This document shows positions 8,766-18,369 of a DNA stretch of 64,000 bases, one piece after another. Numbering within the stretch: position 1 is the first letter of the stretch; each line of letters opens with the position of its first letter. Position numbers and translations under genes: made by a program. Below the pieces are notes generated by a model. It was not told the origin of the DNA and did not search any database. It was given only the letters and a program-made list of their open reading frames with translations. The stretch covers positions 868,001 through 932,000 of the forward strand of contig NZ_CP013435.1 in assembly GCF_001718795.1 (NCBI RefSeq), read 5' to 3'. The DNA comes from Burkholderia latens. Its GTDB lineage: Bacteria > Pseudomonadota > Gammaproteobacteria > Burkholderiales > Burkholderiaceae.

Positions 8766-9623
8766 ATGACCGCTCTTCGCAAGCTGCGTCTCGTCTTTCA
8801 TTTGCTGCGCGGCATGGCGATCGTCGCGCTGCGCTTTTCGCACGTCACGCCCGCGCACCGCGCCGAGCTCACACGCCGCTGGTCGCTCAAGATGCTGCGG
8901 ATCTGCGGGATGCGGCTCGTCGTGCACAACGACGGCGCGCGGCTCGATGCGGGCGCGCTCGTCGTGGGCAACCACGTGTCGTGGCTTGACATCTACACCG
9001 TCAATGCATGGCGGCCGACACCGTTCGTGTCGAAGGCGGAGGTGCGGCAGTGGCCGGTCGTCGGCTGGCTTGCCGAGAAGCTCGACACCGTGTTTCTGCA
9101 GCGCGAGAAGCGTACCGAGGCGATGCGGGTGATGCACCAGATGGCAGAACGGCTGCGCAACGGCGGCGTCATGTGCGTGTTTCCCGAAGGTACGACGTCG
9201 GACGGGCAGGGGCTGTTGCCGTTTCACGCGAACCTGTTCCAGGCCGCAGTGTCGGCGGGGTGCGCAGTGCAGCCGGTGTGTCTGATGTACGAGGATGCGC
9301 AAGGGCGGCAGTCGGTCGCGCCGGCCTACACGGGTGAGCTGTCGCTCGGGAAGTCGCTCGACATGGTGTTGCGCGGCGGCCCGCTCGTCGCGCATCTGTA
9401 CGTGTGCGAGCCGATCCCGCCGGGCGGCGATCGGCGCACGACGTCGGCGGCGGCGCGCGACGCGATCGCGGCCGCGCTCGAAGCGATGCAGGCGAAGGTC
9501 GGCAAGCCGTCGCCCGAATCGCTGGCTGAACTCGAGAAGCACGCATATCCGGCGACCGAAGTCGGCGGCGGGGCGACGGGCGAGGCGGCGGACGATGCGC
9601 CGGTGCCGGGGCGGGAGGGGTGA
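8766..9623 (+). CDS. plsC: 1-acyl-sn-glycerol-3-phosphate acyltransferase
   Basis: 285 residues starting MTALRKLRLVFHLLRGMAIV, with an N-terminal hydrophobic segment that anchors it to the inner membrane. The acyltransferase motifs are present: block I NHVSWLD (HX4D, about residues 69-75), block II around VFLQREKR, block III FPEGTTSDG (about 140-148) and the proline-containing block IV VQPVCLMY. It makes phosphatidic acid or a related acyl lipid. The last 30 residues are low-complexity and acidic. It follows pyrC' by 19 bases, probably one transcript, and converges on apaH. Confidence 0.9.
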   Translation: MTALRKLRLVFHLLRGMAIVALRFSHVTPAHRAELTRRWSLKMLRICGMRLVVHNDGARLDAGALVVGNHVSWLDIYTVNAWRPTPFVSKAEVRQWPVVGWLAEKLDTVFLQREKRTEAMRVMHQMAERLRNGGVMCVFPEGTTSDGQGLLPFHANLFQAAVSAGCAVQPVCLMYEDAQGRQSVAPAYTGELSLGKSLDMVLRGGPLVAHLYVCEPIPPGGDRRTTSAAARDAIAAALEAMQAKVGKPSPESLAELEKHAYPATEVGGGATGEAADDAPVPGREG

Positions 9624-9656
9624 CGCTTCTTCTCGCCCGCGCGTCGCGCGTGCCGG

Positions 9657-10496
9657 CTATTCGCCGCCCGGTGTGCGGCAGGCTTCGCACTGCACCTGCG
9701 TGACCGTGCGCTCCGTCGGATCGGCCGTCAGGCGCACGGCCGAGAGCTGGTTTCCCCATACGCATCCTGAATCCAGCGCGACGAGGTTGTCGCGCAGCAT
9801 CAGACCGAGCGCGGCCCAGTGGCCGAATACGACCGTCACGTTTTCGCTGCGGCGGCCCGGTACGTCGAACCACGGCAGGTAGCCCGGCGGCGCACTGTCA
9901 GGGCCGCCGTTTGCCTTGAATTCCATCGCGCCGTCAGGGGTGCAGAAGCGCAGGCGAGTGAAGGCGTTGAACGCGACGCGCATCCGGTCGCGTTTTTTCA
10001 GGTTCGGATTCCATTGGTTCGGTTCGTTGCCGTAGAGGCCACGAAGCGTGTCGTGCCAGTCCGGCGCGCGCAACGCGCGGTGGAGTTCGTCGGCGAGTTC
10101 GAGCGCAAGCGTAGTGTCCCATTGCGGAAGCACGCCGGCGTGGACCAGCAGCTTTCCGTCTTCGAAGTGCGCGAACGGTCGGTGGCGAACCCAGTCGAGA
10201 AGGGCGTCGGCGTCCGGGGCGTCGAGGATCTCGCCGATCGTGTCGCCAGGACGTTCGGTGCGGATGCCGGCCGAAACGGCGAGCAGATGGAGGTCGTGGT
10301 TGCCGAGGACTGCCGTGACTTGGGGGCCGAGGTCGATCAGCGAGCGCAGTGCAGCGAGCGAGCCCGGGCCGCGGTTGACGATGTCGCCGGCGATCCAGAG
10401 CGGGGTGTCGGCGGGAACGGAGAGTTTCTTTAGTAGCGAATCGAAAGCTGAATGACAGCCTTGGATGTCGCCAATGGCGATGGGGGTGTGCGTCAT
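9657..10496 (-). CDS. apaH: symmetrical bis(5'-nucleosyl)-tetraphosphatase (diadenosine tetraphosphatase)
   Basis: 279 residues of the calcineurin-like phosphoesterase superfamily. Metal-binding motifs in order: GDIQGCHSAF (residues 8-17), GDIVNRGPGSL (GDxxxRG, near residue 37), GNHDLHLL (GNHD, near 65), and the later HAGVLP and GHWAALG histidines. It cleaves Ap4A to two ADP. Length matches the E. coli enzyme. In Burkholderia apaH marks the left border of the O-antigen locus, and here it is divergent from rmlB across 341 bases. Confidence 0.95.
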   Translation of the reverse strand: MTHTPIAIGDIQGCHSAFDSLLKKLSVPADTPLWIAGDIVNRGPGSLAALRSLIDLGPQVTAVLGNHDLHLLAVSAGIRTERPGDTIGEILDAPDADALLDWVRHRPFAHFEDGKLLVHAGVLPQWDTTLALELADELHRALRAPDWHDTLRGLYGNEPNQWNPNLKKRDRMRVAFNAFTRLRFCTPDGAMEFKANGGPDSAPPGYLPWFDVPGRRSENVTVVFGHWAALGLMLRDNLVALDSGCVWGNQLSAVRLTADPTERTVTQVQCEACRTPGGE

Positions 10497-10837
10497 GGAA
10501 GGCGAATCCTTCGGGTTTCCTGGATAAAAGAAACGTACTCGGTGTACGGCGACATTTTGGGATTGCGGTTCTCTAAAGGCCCATTGATTTGAAAGGAAAA
10601 TTCCGTTCGGGCAAGGGTGCGGAGCGCTGTATCAAGTTGTTAGCGGCATGGCTTTTGCACGTCGCGGCTCCCTATAATTGTCGTTTTCCCGAACAAAATT
10701 AGCATTTCATGACTTTGGCGACCATGGCGACCGGTTAAAATTCCCGGTTTGATGTGGCGACCATCGCCAGGTGCTTCGAATCTTGACGCGGCGACCGCTT
10801 GAACGCGCTCGTCGCGCATTACTACAGAGGGAGTCTC
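10497..10837. promoter_or_regulatory. divergent regulatory region between apaH and the O-antigen operon
   Basis: A 341-base gap, AT-richer than its surroundings. A perfect -10 hexamer TATAAT sits at 10673-10678 facing rmlB; the -35 at normal spacing is poor (a TTGCAC at 10655 is too close). Between it and rmlB the heptamer GGCGACC occurs four times, at 10717, 10726, 10756 and 10790; two copies share the longer core TGGCGACCAT. These could be operators or just leader sequence. No ORF of note. Confidence 0.45.
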
Positions 10838-11899
10838 ATGATTCTGGTTACGGGCGGCGCAGGGTTTATCGGTGCCAATTTTGTACTCGATTGGCTACGC
10901 GACTCCGACGAAGCGGTGCTGAATGTCGACAAGCTGACCTATGCCGGCAACCTCCGCACGCTCCAATCGCTCGACGGCAATCCGAAGCACGTATTTGCAC
11001 GCGTCGACATCTGCGATCGTACCGCGCTCGACTCGCTGTTCGCCGAGCACAAACCGCGCGCGGTGCTGCACTTCGCTGCCGAAAGCCATGTTGACCGCTC
11101 GATCCACGGCCCGGCCGATTTTGTGCAGACCAACCTCGTCGGCACGTTCACGCTGCTGGAAGCTGCCCGTCAATACTGGAACGGCCTGAACGATGTTGAC
11201 AAGGCGGCGTTCCGCTTCCTGCACGTCTCGACCGACGAGGTGTTCGGCTCGCTGTCCGCGACCGACCCGCAATTCTCCGAGACGACGCCGTACGCACCGA
11301 ACAGCCCGTATTCCGCGACCAAGGCCGGCTCGGACCATCTCGTGCGTGCTTACCATCACACGTACGGCCTGCCGACGTTGACGACGAACTGTTCGAACAA
11401 CTACGGCCCGTACCAGTTCCCCGAGAAGCTGATCCCGCTGATGATCGCGAACGCGCTCGCCGGTAAGCCGCTGCCCGTCTACGGCGACGGCCAGAACGTG
11501 CGCGACTGGCTGTATGTGGGTGACCACTGTAGCGCGATCCGCGAGGTACTGGCGCGCGGCGTACCGGGCGAGACATACAACGTCGGCGGCTGGAACGAGA
11601 AGAAGAACTTCGAAGTCGTGCATACGCTGTGTGATCTGCTCGACAAGGCGCGCCCGAAGGCGGCCGGTTCGTATCGCGACCAGATCACCTACGTGACGGA
11701 TCGTCCGGGCCACGATCGCCGCTACGCGATCGATGCGCGTAAGCTGGAGCGCGAACTGGGCTGGAAGCCGGCGGAAACTTTCGAGACGGGCCTCGCGAAG
11801 ACCGTCGACTGGTATCTGGACAACCAGGTGTGGGCGGACGAAGTCGCGTCGGGCGAGTACCGCAAGTGGGTCGAAACCAACTACGCGAAGCGCGCTTGA
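10838..11899 (+). CDS. rmlB: dTDP-glucose 4,6-dehydratase
   Basis: 353 residues starting [19 protein letters not shown]; a GTG/ATG further upstream is not needed because the Rossmann motif begins here. Extended SDR with the NAD loop TGGAGFIG, the catalytic Thr-Asp-Glu triplet STDEVFG and YSATKAGSD (YxxxK). It converts dTDP-glucose to the 4-keto-6-deoxy intermediate, the second step to dTDP-L-rhamnose. First gene of rmlB-A-C-D, with 11-base spacing to rmlA. A GGAG-type ribosome site (AGAGGGAG) precedes the start. Confidence 0.97.
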   Translation: MILVTGGAGFIGANFVLDWLRDSDEAVLNVDKLTYAGNLRTLQSLDGNPKHVFARVDICDRTALDSLFAEHKPRAVLHFAAESHVDRSIHGPADFVQTNLVGTFTLLEAARQYWNGLNDVDKAAFRFLHVSTDEVFGSLSATDPQFSETTPYAPNSPYSATKAGSDHLVRAYHHTYGLPTLTTNCSNNYGPYQFPEKLIPLMIANALAGKPLPVYGDGQNVRDWLYVGDHCSAIREVLARGVPGETYNVGGWNEKKNFEVVHTLCDLLDKARPKAAGSYRDQITYVTDRPGHDRRYAIDARKLERELGWKPAETFETGLAKTVDWYLDNQVWADEVASGEYRKWVETNYAKRA

Positions 11900-11910
11900 G
11901 GAGACACGCG

Positions 11911-12804
11911 ATGGCACGTAAAGGCATCATCCTCGCGGGAGGTTCGGGTACGCGGCTCTACCCGATCACGCACGTCGTCTCGAAGCAGCTGCTGCCGGTG
12001 TACGACAAGCCGATGATCTATTACCCGCTGTCGACGCTGATGGTCGCCGGCATCCGCGATGTGCTGATCATCTCGACGCCGCAGGATACGCCGCGCTTCG
12101 AGTCGATGCTCGGCGACGGCAGCCAGTGGGGGATGAATATCCAGTACGCGGTGCAGCCGTCGCCCGACGGCCTGGCGCAGGCGTTCATCATCGGCAAGGA
12201 ATTCGTCGGCAACGATCCGTCGGCGCTGATCCTCGGCGACAATATCTTCTACGGCCACGATCTGGCGAAGCAACTCGAGCGGGCGCATGCGCAGGAAAGC
12301 GGCGCGACGGTGTTTGCGTATCACGTGCATGATCCGGAGCGTTACGGTGTCGTCGAATTCGACAAGTCGTTCCGCGCGCTGTCGATCGAAGAGAAGCCTG
12401 CGAAGCCGCGTTCGAACTACGCGGTGACCGGCCTGTATTTCTACGACAACCGCGTGTGCGACATCGCGGCCGACATCAAGCCGTCGCCGCGTGGCGAACT
12501 TGAAATCACCGACGTCAATTCGCGGTATTTGAGCGACGGCGCGCTCAATGTCGAGATCATGGGGCGTGGTTACGCATGGCTCGATACCGGCACGCACGAT
12601 TCGCTGATCGAGGCGGCGAGCTTCATCGCGACACTGCAGAAGCGGCAGGGTCTCGTGGTCGCATGCCCGGAGGAAATCGCGTACCGCCGGCGCTGGATCG
12701 ATGCGGAGCAGGTGCTGAAGCTTGCACAACCGCTCGCGAAGAACGCGTACGGGCAGTACCTCAAGAACCTTCTCACGGATCAAGTCGCATGGCCATCCAA
12801 GTAA
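11911..12804 (+). CDS. rmlA: glucose-1-phosphate thymidylyltransferase
   Basis: 297 residues. The nucleotidyltransferase signature [16 protein letters not shown] is at the N-terminus, followed by [26 protein letters not shown] (metal site) and [20 protein letters not shown]. It makes dTDP-glucose from Glc-1-P and dTTP, the committed step to dTDP-L-rhamnose and typically feedback-inhibited by it. The 3' end overlaps rmlC by 16 bases. Length is standard for the short (type 1) RmlA. Confidence 0.97.
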   Translation: MARKGIILAGGSGTRLYPITHVVSKQLLPVYDKPMIYYPLSTLMVAGIRDVLIISTPQDTPRFESMLGDGSQWGMNIQYAVQPSPDGLAQAFIIGKEFVGNDPSALILGDNIFYGHDLAKQLERAHAQESGATVFAYHVHDPERYGVVEFDKSFRALSIEEKPAKPRSNYAVTGLYFYDNRVCDIAADIKPSPRGELEITDVNSRYLSDGALNVEIMGRGYAWLDTGTHDSLIEAASFIATLQKRQGLVVACPEEIAYRRRWIDAEQVLKLAQPLAKNAYGQYLKNLLTDQVAWPSK

Positions 12805-13340
12805 CGGCGACGGCGCTGCCCGAAGTCAAGATCATCGAGCCGAAGGTGTTCGGCGACGCGCGCGGGTTCTTCTACGAAAGCTTCAACGGGAAGGAATTCG
12901 CAGAGCAGGTCGAACCCGGCATCGAATTCGTGCAGGACAACCATTCGCGGTCGTCGAAGGGCGTGCTGCGCGGGTTGCATTATCAAATCCAGCATGCGCA
13001 GGGCAAGCTCGTGCGCGTGGTCGAGGGCGAGGTGTTCGACGTCGCAGTCGATATTCGCAAGCGTTCGCCGAACTTCGGCAAGTGGGTCGGTGTGGTGCTG
13101 TCGAACGACAACCACAAGCAACTGTGGGTACCGCCCGGCTTCGCGCACGGGTTCGTCGTGCTGTCGCAGGCCGCGCAATTCCTCTACAAGACGACCGATT
13201 ACTGGTTCCCCGAGCACGAGCGCAGCATCGTCTGGAACGATCCGGAAATCGGAATCGAGTGGCCGATCGATTTCGAACCGCTGCTCGCCGCGAAGGACGC
13301 GGCCGGCAAGCGCTTGAGCGAAGCCGAAGTCTATGCGTGA
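12789..13340 (+). CDS. rmlC: dTDP-4-dehydrorhamnose 3,5-epimerase
   Basis: 183-residue cupin. Start [20 protein letters not shown]; family motifs [33 protein letters not shown] (catalytic His in LHYQ), and [14 protein letters not shown]. It epimerises the C3 and C5 positions of the 4-keto sugar. Both ends overlap neighbours (rmlA by 16 bases, rmlD by 8), indicating tight translational coupling in the L-rhamnose operon. Confidence 0.97.
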   Translation: MAIQVTATALPEVKIIEPKVFGDARGFFYESFNGKEFAEQVEPGIEFVQDNHSRSSKGVLRGLHYQIQHAQGKLVRVVEGEVFDVAVDIRKRSPNFGKWVGVVLSNDNHKQLWVPPGFAHGFVVLSQAAQFLYKTTDYWFPEHERSIVWNDPEIGIEWPIDFEPLLAAKDAAGKRLSEAEVYA

Positions 13341-14235
13341 GGTGGGCGTGAAAACAGAGCCGACGATTCTCGTGACGGGAGTGAACGGGCAGGTCGGGTT
13401 CGAGCTGCTGCGTTCGCTGCAGGGCTTGGGACGCGTGGTGGCGTGCGACCGTTCGATGCTCGATCTGTCCGATCTCGATCGGGTGCGCGACGTCGTTCGC
13501 GAGCTCAAGCCCTCGATCATCGTAAATCCGGCTGCCTATACGGCGGTCGACAAGGCAGAGACGGACGTCGATGCCGCGCGTCGGCTGAACGCCGACGTGC
13601 CGCGCGTGTTCGCGGAAGAAGCAGCCCGCATCGGCGCGGTGCTGATTCATTATTCGACCGACTACGTGTTCGACGGCACCAAAGAGGGCGCCTATGTCGA
13701 AACGGACGTAACCAATCCGCAGAACGTATACGGCCTGACCAAGCTCCAGGGCGAACAGGCCATCGCGGCGACCGGCTGCCCGCATCTGATTCTGCGCACG
13801 AGCTGGGTATACGGTCGGCGCGGCAAGAACTTCCTGCTGACGATGCTGAAGCTCGGCAGCGAGCGTCCGGAATTGCGGGTGGTCGCGGACCAGATCGGGG
13901 CTCCTACCTGGGCCAATACGATTGCGACAATGACAGCGCATATCGTTGCTCAGGGAGTCGCCGCGGGGACCGCAGGATGGTGGCAGGAGCGCTCGGGCAT
14001 CTATCATCTTACCTCTGCCGATGCGACCTCATGGCACGGATTTGCTCAGGAAATTTTCGCACGTGCCAAGCTGGAGTCGCCACCCCGCGTCCTCCCGATT
14101 TCGACATCGGACTATCCCACTCCGGCGAAGCGGCCAGCAAATTCACGCCTGTCTCACGAGAAGCTGCAGGCGACGTTCGGAATTCAGCCACCTCGCTGGG
14201 ACGAAGCACTGCAGCTGTGTCTCGAGAGTAGCTGA
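13333..14235 (+). CDS. rmlD: dTDP-4-dehydrorhamnose reductase
   Basis: 300 residues. SDR with the nucleotide motif VTGVNGQVGFEL near residue 14, the AAYTAVDKAE signature, STDYVFDG, and YGLTKLQGE (catalytic YxxxK). Completes dTDP-L-rhamnose. The start used here overlaps the rmlC stop. Downstream of this gene codon usage and base composition begin to shift towards the variable part of the O-antigen locus. Confidence 0.96.
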   Translation: MREVGVKTEPTILVTGVNGQVGFELLRSLQGLGRVVACDRSMLDLSDLDRVRDVVRELKPSIIVNPAAYTAVDKAETDVDAARRLNADVPRVFAEEAARIGAVLIHYSTDYVFDGTKEGAYVETDVTNPQNVYGLTKLQGEQAIAATGCPHLILRTSWVYGRRGKNFLLTMLKLGSERPELRVVADQIGAPTWANTIATMTAHIVAQGVAAGTAGWWQERSGIYHLTSADATSWHGFAQEIFARAKLESPPRVLPISTSDYPTPAKRPANSRLSHEKLQATFGIQPPRWDEALQLCLESS

Positions 14236-14438
14236 ACGGTCGCGATGGTGTGTCCGAGACCTATCGGTCGAAGCACGATCGCGCGGATATTTCGCGCCGA
14301 CTGATGCTGCGTTCCGCGCATCGACGATGGCTGCTGCCGCTGCCATCGTCGATGCCGATAGGAGGAGGGACTCGATGCCGTCGAAATTCGCAACGCACGA
14401 TTGCTCCAAATTCAAGTCTTCCCCGGTATAGAAATCCA

Positions 14439-16541
14439 ATGTTGTTCAAACACTTGATCTGGCATGTGCGTCGCATACATTTTGTTGCGCAGCGGGTGAC
14501 CGGCAGCGTTGCCACTCGCGGGTGGCGCAATACCATTGCGCGCATCGCACAGGAATTTCGCCCGCCGTCGGCCACTTCCGGGCGCTGGACGCTTGAATCT
14601 CTTCAACAGCCGTTTAGTCCGTTTGCGCTTCCCACCAGTTCTGCGCCGCAGGTGTCGGTTATCGTCCCTGCTTACGGCAAGCTGGCGTACACCTTGGCCT
14701 GCTTGCGATCGATAGCGCGACATGGTGCCGACGCCGCTTTCGAGGTGATCGTCGTGGACGATGCTTCGCCCGACGACAGTACCGAAACGCTGTCGCAGAT
14801 CGAGGGGCTGCGCTTGATACGCAATGAGCGCAATCTCGGCTTCATTGGTAGCTGCAACGCGGGCGCCGCCGCCGCGCTGGGCACTTACCTGCTATTTCTC
14901 AACAACGACACGCAAGTCACACCCGGTTGGCTCGATCAATTGCTCGCGTGCTTTGCCGAAGAGAGCGATTGCGGTATTGCCGGCAGTCGGCTGGTATATC
15001 CCGATGGCCGATTGCAAGAAGCAGGGGGCATCGTGTTCTCCGATGCATCCGCTTGGAATTTTGGGCGGTTCGAATCTCCGGACAACCCGCAATTTCTCTA
15101 CCGGCGACGCGTCGATTACATCTCCGGTGCCGCGATGATGATCGATGCCGCTCTCTTCGGGCAGCTAGGGGGCTTGGACGCGCGGTATGCACCCGCCTAC
15201 TATGAGGATACGGATTTGGCGTTCGCCGTACGGGCCGCGGGCAAGCAGGTGTTCTATCAACCGCAAAGCTTGGTGATTCATAACGAAGGTATCAGCTCGG
15301 GCACCGACACCTTTTCGGGGGTTAAGCAGTACCAAGTAATCAATCGCGAGAAGTTCAGGCAAAAGTGGGCCGCCGAACTGGCAGCGCAACCGGCCCCCGG
15401 CACGCCTGCGGTACAGGCGATTCAACGCGCTGCGTCGCCGCATATCCTGATCGTCGATGCATTGACCCCCGACGCTTCTCGCGACTCCGGCTCGCTTCGC
15501 ATGATCAATATCATGCGCCTTCTGAGCGAGATGGGGTGGCGGATCAGTTTTATGGCAAGCAACCGCTTGGCTTCGCACGCGGAGATTACCGCGCTCGGTC
15601 GGATCGGCGTGCATGTGCTGTGCAAGCCGTGGGCTCCATCGCTGACCCGATGGTTAAAAAGGGAAGGTAGCCAGCTTGGCGCCGTGATGCTTTGCCGGCA
15701 TTACGTTGCGGCACCCAACCTCGCACTGGTCAAGCGTCTCGCACCCCAAGCGCAAATCCTGTTCGACACGGTCGATCTTCACTTTTTGCGTGAGCAGCGT
15801 GCGGCCGCTTTCACCAACAACCCGGCATTGGCGAGGAAGGCAACTTTGTCCCGCAAGCGCGAGTTGACGCTTATTCGAGCCTGCGACGTGACGTTCGTGG
15901 TCAGTCCGATCGAGCGCGATTTGCTGATGCGCGAAGTGCCGGACGCGTCCGTTGAACTGTTGTCCAACGTACACGACGTGCCTGGCCGTCACGCCGGCTT
16001 CGCTACACGCGAGGGGCTGGTTTTTGTTGGGGGCTTCAGTCATTCGCCCAACGAGGACGCTGTGCGCTGGCTCGTCGACGAGATATTTCCGCGTATTCGG
16101 GCCAAGCGGCCGGATATCGCGTTGCACATCGTCGGCGATATGCCCGGAGCGGCGCAATCCGAGTTGGCCGGGCCCGGGATTCACATTCACGGCCGTGTAC
16201 CCGATCTGACACCATGGATGGACGGATGCCGTGTAGCGCTGGCCCCGCTGCGCTACGGTGCAGGCGTAAAGGGTAAAGTGAACATGGCAATGAGCTACGG
16301 CTTGCCAGTGGTCGCGACCCATATCGCAGCCGAAGGCATGCAACTTTCTGATGGAGACAATGTATTGCTGAGCGACGATGCCGAGGGCTTTGCCGCCGCA
16401 GTATTGCGGGCCTACGAAGACGAGACGTTGTGGAATCAGTTGTCTGACCGGGGCATGGACAATGTGCGTCAGTACTTTTCGCTTGAGGCGGCGCGCTCCG
16501 TCTTGAGACGAGTGCTGCCGCCGGTATCTATGGCGAGCTGA
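14439..16541 (+). CDS. bifunctional glycosyltransferase: GT2 domain fused to GT4 domain
   Basis: About 700 residues from MLFKHLIWHVRR; the frame is open further upstream to 14250, but those 63 residues look non-coding. Residues about 70-300 form a GT2 domain (VSVIVPAYGKLAYTL; VVDDASPDDST; LNNDTQVTPGW; YYEDTDLAFAVRA). After a linker, residues about 330-690 form a GT-B/GT4 domain (ILIVDALTPDASRDSGS; VFVGGFSHSPNEDAV; PLRYGAGVKGKVNMAMSYGLPVV). Such fusions add two successive sugars to an O-antigen chain. Given the clustered rml and gmd/rmd genes, L- or D-rhamnose are plausible donors, but this is inference. It is cytosolic, with no membrane helix. Confidence 0.88.
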   Translation: MLFKHLIWHVRRIHFVAQRVTGSVATRGWRNTIARIAQEFRPPSATSGRWTLESLQQPFSPFALPTSSAPQVSVIVPAYGKLAYTLACLRSIARHGADAAFEVIVVDDASPDDSTETLSQIEGLRLIRNERNLGFIGSCNAGAAAALGTYLLFLNNDTQVTPGWLDQLLACFAEESDCGIAGSRLVYPDGRLQEAGGIVFSDASAWNFGRFESPDNPQFLYRRRVDYISGAAMMIDAALFGQLGGLDARYAPAYYEDTDLAFAVRAAGKQVFYQPQSLVIHNEGISSGTDTFSGVKQYQVINREKFRQKWAAELAAQPAPGTPAVQAIQRAASPHILIVDALTPDASRDSGSLRMINIMRLLSEMGWRISFMASNRLASHAEITALGRIGVHVLCKPWAPSLTRWLKREGSQLGAVMLCRHYVAAPNLALVKRLAPQAQILFDTVDLHFLREQRAAAFTNNPALARKATLSRKRELTLIRACDVTFVVSPIERDLLMREVPDASVELLSNVHDVPGRHAGFATREGLVFVGGFSHSPNEDAVRWLVDEIFPRIRAKRPDIALHIVGDMPGAAQSELAGPGIHIHGRVPDLTPWMDGCRVALAPLRYGAGVKGKVNMAMSYGLPVVATHIAAEGMQLSDGDNVLLSDDAEGFAAAVLRAYEDETLWNQLSDRGMDNVRQYFSLEAARSVLRRVLPPVSMAS

Positions 16542-16806
16542 CGTCATCCGTGGCCTGCGACGAGCCGGCGACAATTGGGCGGTGATGTACCATACGAGCC
16601 TACTTGGCATCCCAAAAGAATCTCCGGGTCGTAGGGACTAAACACCAGGGGCCGCGGACCCGGCATGTCGAACGCCAAACCGGGTCGAGCGGGTGATGAT
16701 GCTGCAGTGAATGCAACGAAGCGACAGCAAGAGGTTGTCGCGAGCTGCACCGGATTCTTGACGAAACCGTGCATTGGTCGTGGAGTTTAAGGAGTTTATT
16801 CGGATC

Positions 16807-18255
16807 ATGAAGTTAATTCCCGTAATTATGAGTGGTGGTTCAGGATCACGCCTCTGGCCGCAGTCGAGAGAGCGTTATCCAAAGCCGTTTCTCACCCTGC
16901 CGGATGGAAGCACGCTTATTCAGCGCACCTATGAGCGAGCCGCATCGCTTCCGGGGGTGGAGCACTTGTTCACGGTGACTAATAAGGATCTCTATTTTCT
17001 CACCCAGGACCACTATGCAGCGTCCAGCTACAAGGTAGCGGACGAGCACTATATCCTCGAGCCTTTCGGGCGAGATACTGCTGCAGCCGTCGCATTGGCG
17101 ACCTTGGAGGTGGCTCGGGAGTATGGCGAGGACGCCGTGCTTTTGGTGCTGGCGGCGGACCATCTCATCGAGGATCAGGTCGCATTTCAGGCGGCTGTGG
17201 ACCGCGCCACGGAGATTGCGAGCACGGGCCGGATTGTGACTTTCGGCATTTCCCCGTCTCGCCCTGAAACAGGTTTCGGGTATATCGAAGCCGACGGCGA
17301 AGACGTGCGGCGCTTCGTCGAGAAACCCGATTATGAAACCGCTGTCGACTATGTCCGGAGCGGTCGATTCTATTGGAATTCCGGGATGTTCTGCTTTACG
17401 GCGGCCGTCATGCTCGCCGCTATGGAGAAGTTTTGCCCGGAATTGCTCGAGGGAGCGAAGTTTGCCCTGGACCAGTCTCGGGCCGATCGCACAAGTCGCT
17501 CGAACATTATTGTTGACGAGGCGACGTTCGCGAAGGTGCAGTCGATCTCGATCGATTATGCGGTGATGGAGAAGGCAAAGAACGTTGCTGTGGTTGCCTG
17601 CGACTGCGGCTGGTCGGACATCGGTTCGTGGGCCGGCATGGCCGACTTGCTCGACGCTGACGAACACGGTAACCGGGTCCTCGGCGAGGCGCGGCTGCTC
17701 GATGCCAAGAACTGCTACGTGAACGGCGGCAACCGGATGATCGGGTTGTTGGGCGTCTCCGATCTTGTCGTGGTTGATACGGAAGATGCGTTGCTGATCA
17801 CCCATCGCGAGCGAGTGCAGGACGTCAAGGCGATGTATGGCAGCTTAAAAATGGAGAATCACGAAGCAGCGGTGATTCACCGTACCGCTCACCGGCCGTG
17901 GGGCACGTATACCGTGCTGGAAGAGGGAGCAGGTTTCAAGATCAAACGCATTGAGGTCAAGCCGGGCGGTCGGCTCAGTTTGCAGGCACATTTCCATCGT
18001 GCGGAGCACTGGATTGTGGTTTCCGGCAGCGCGCGCGTGACCAACGGTGCGGAGGAGATGCTGCTCACACAGAACCAGTCCACCTATATTCCATGCGGGC
18101 ATCGACATCGCCTGGAAAATCCGGGGAAGATTCCGCTTGTGCTGATTGAGGTACAGAGCGGGGAGTACCTGGGCGAGGACGATATCGTTCGCTTTGAAGA
18201 TCAGTATGGTCGAGTCGGAGAAACAGGTCGCGCTGACACGCAGCCCCAAATTTGA
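16807..18255 (+). CDS. manC: bifunctional mannose-1-phosphate guanylyltransferase / mannose-6-phosphate isomerase
   Basis: About 482 residues from MKLIPVIMSGGSGSRLWP; an AAGGAG ribosome site at 16789-16794 supports this start over an in-frame one at 16774. Type II PMI: the N-terminal GDP-mannose pyrophosphorylase carries GGSGSRLWPQSRE and the FVEKPD metal/sugar site; the C-terminal cupin isomerase domain (about 350-470) carries RPWGTYTVLEEGAGFKIKRI and the QAHFHRAEHWIVVSG zinc ligands. It supplies GDP-mannose, the substrate of gmd in this same locus. From here to about 24.3 kb the DNA is clearly more AT-rich than the flanking housekeeping genes. Confidence 0.96.
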   Translation: MKLIPVIMSGGSGSRLWPQSRERYPKPFLTLPDGSTLIQRTYERAASLPGVEHLFTVTNKDLYFLTQDHYAASSYKVADEHYILEPFGRDTAAAVALATLEVAREYGEDAVLLVLAADHLIEDQVAFQAAVDRATEIASTGRIVTFGISPSRPETGFGYIEADGEDVRRFVEKPDYETAVDYVRSGRFYWNSGMFCFTAAVMLAAMEKFCPELLEGAKFALDQSRADRTSRSNIIVDEATFAKVQSISIDYAVMEKAKNVAVVACDCGWSDIGSWAGMADLLDADEHGNRVLGEARLLDAKNCYVNGGNRMIGLLGVSDLVVVDTEDALLITHRERVQDVKAMYGSLKMENHEAAVIHRTAHRPWGTYTVLEEGAGFKIKRIEVKPGGRLSLQAHFHRAEHWIVVSGSARVTNGAEEMLLTQNQSTYIPCGHRHRLENPGKIPLVLIEVQSGEYLGEDDIVRFEDQYGRVGETGRADTQPQI

Positions 18256-18369
18256 TTTGCATGAAATCGGGAATTTCGCTTCATGGTCGCTGCGGCGTTT
18301 GATGTTAGCGGTCGCGGCGGATGAGTGATCGAATTGGTTGGCGCACGTACGGAATTTAATACCTCAGTG

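Noticed and set aside
10655..10678. Complete sigma-70 promoter TTGCAC...TATAAT before rmlB
   Set aside because: The spacer is only 12 bases, too short for a normal promoter; only the -10 is kept as a candidate.
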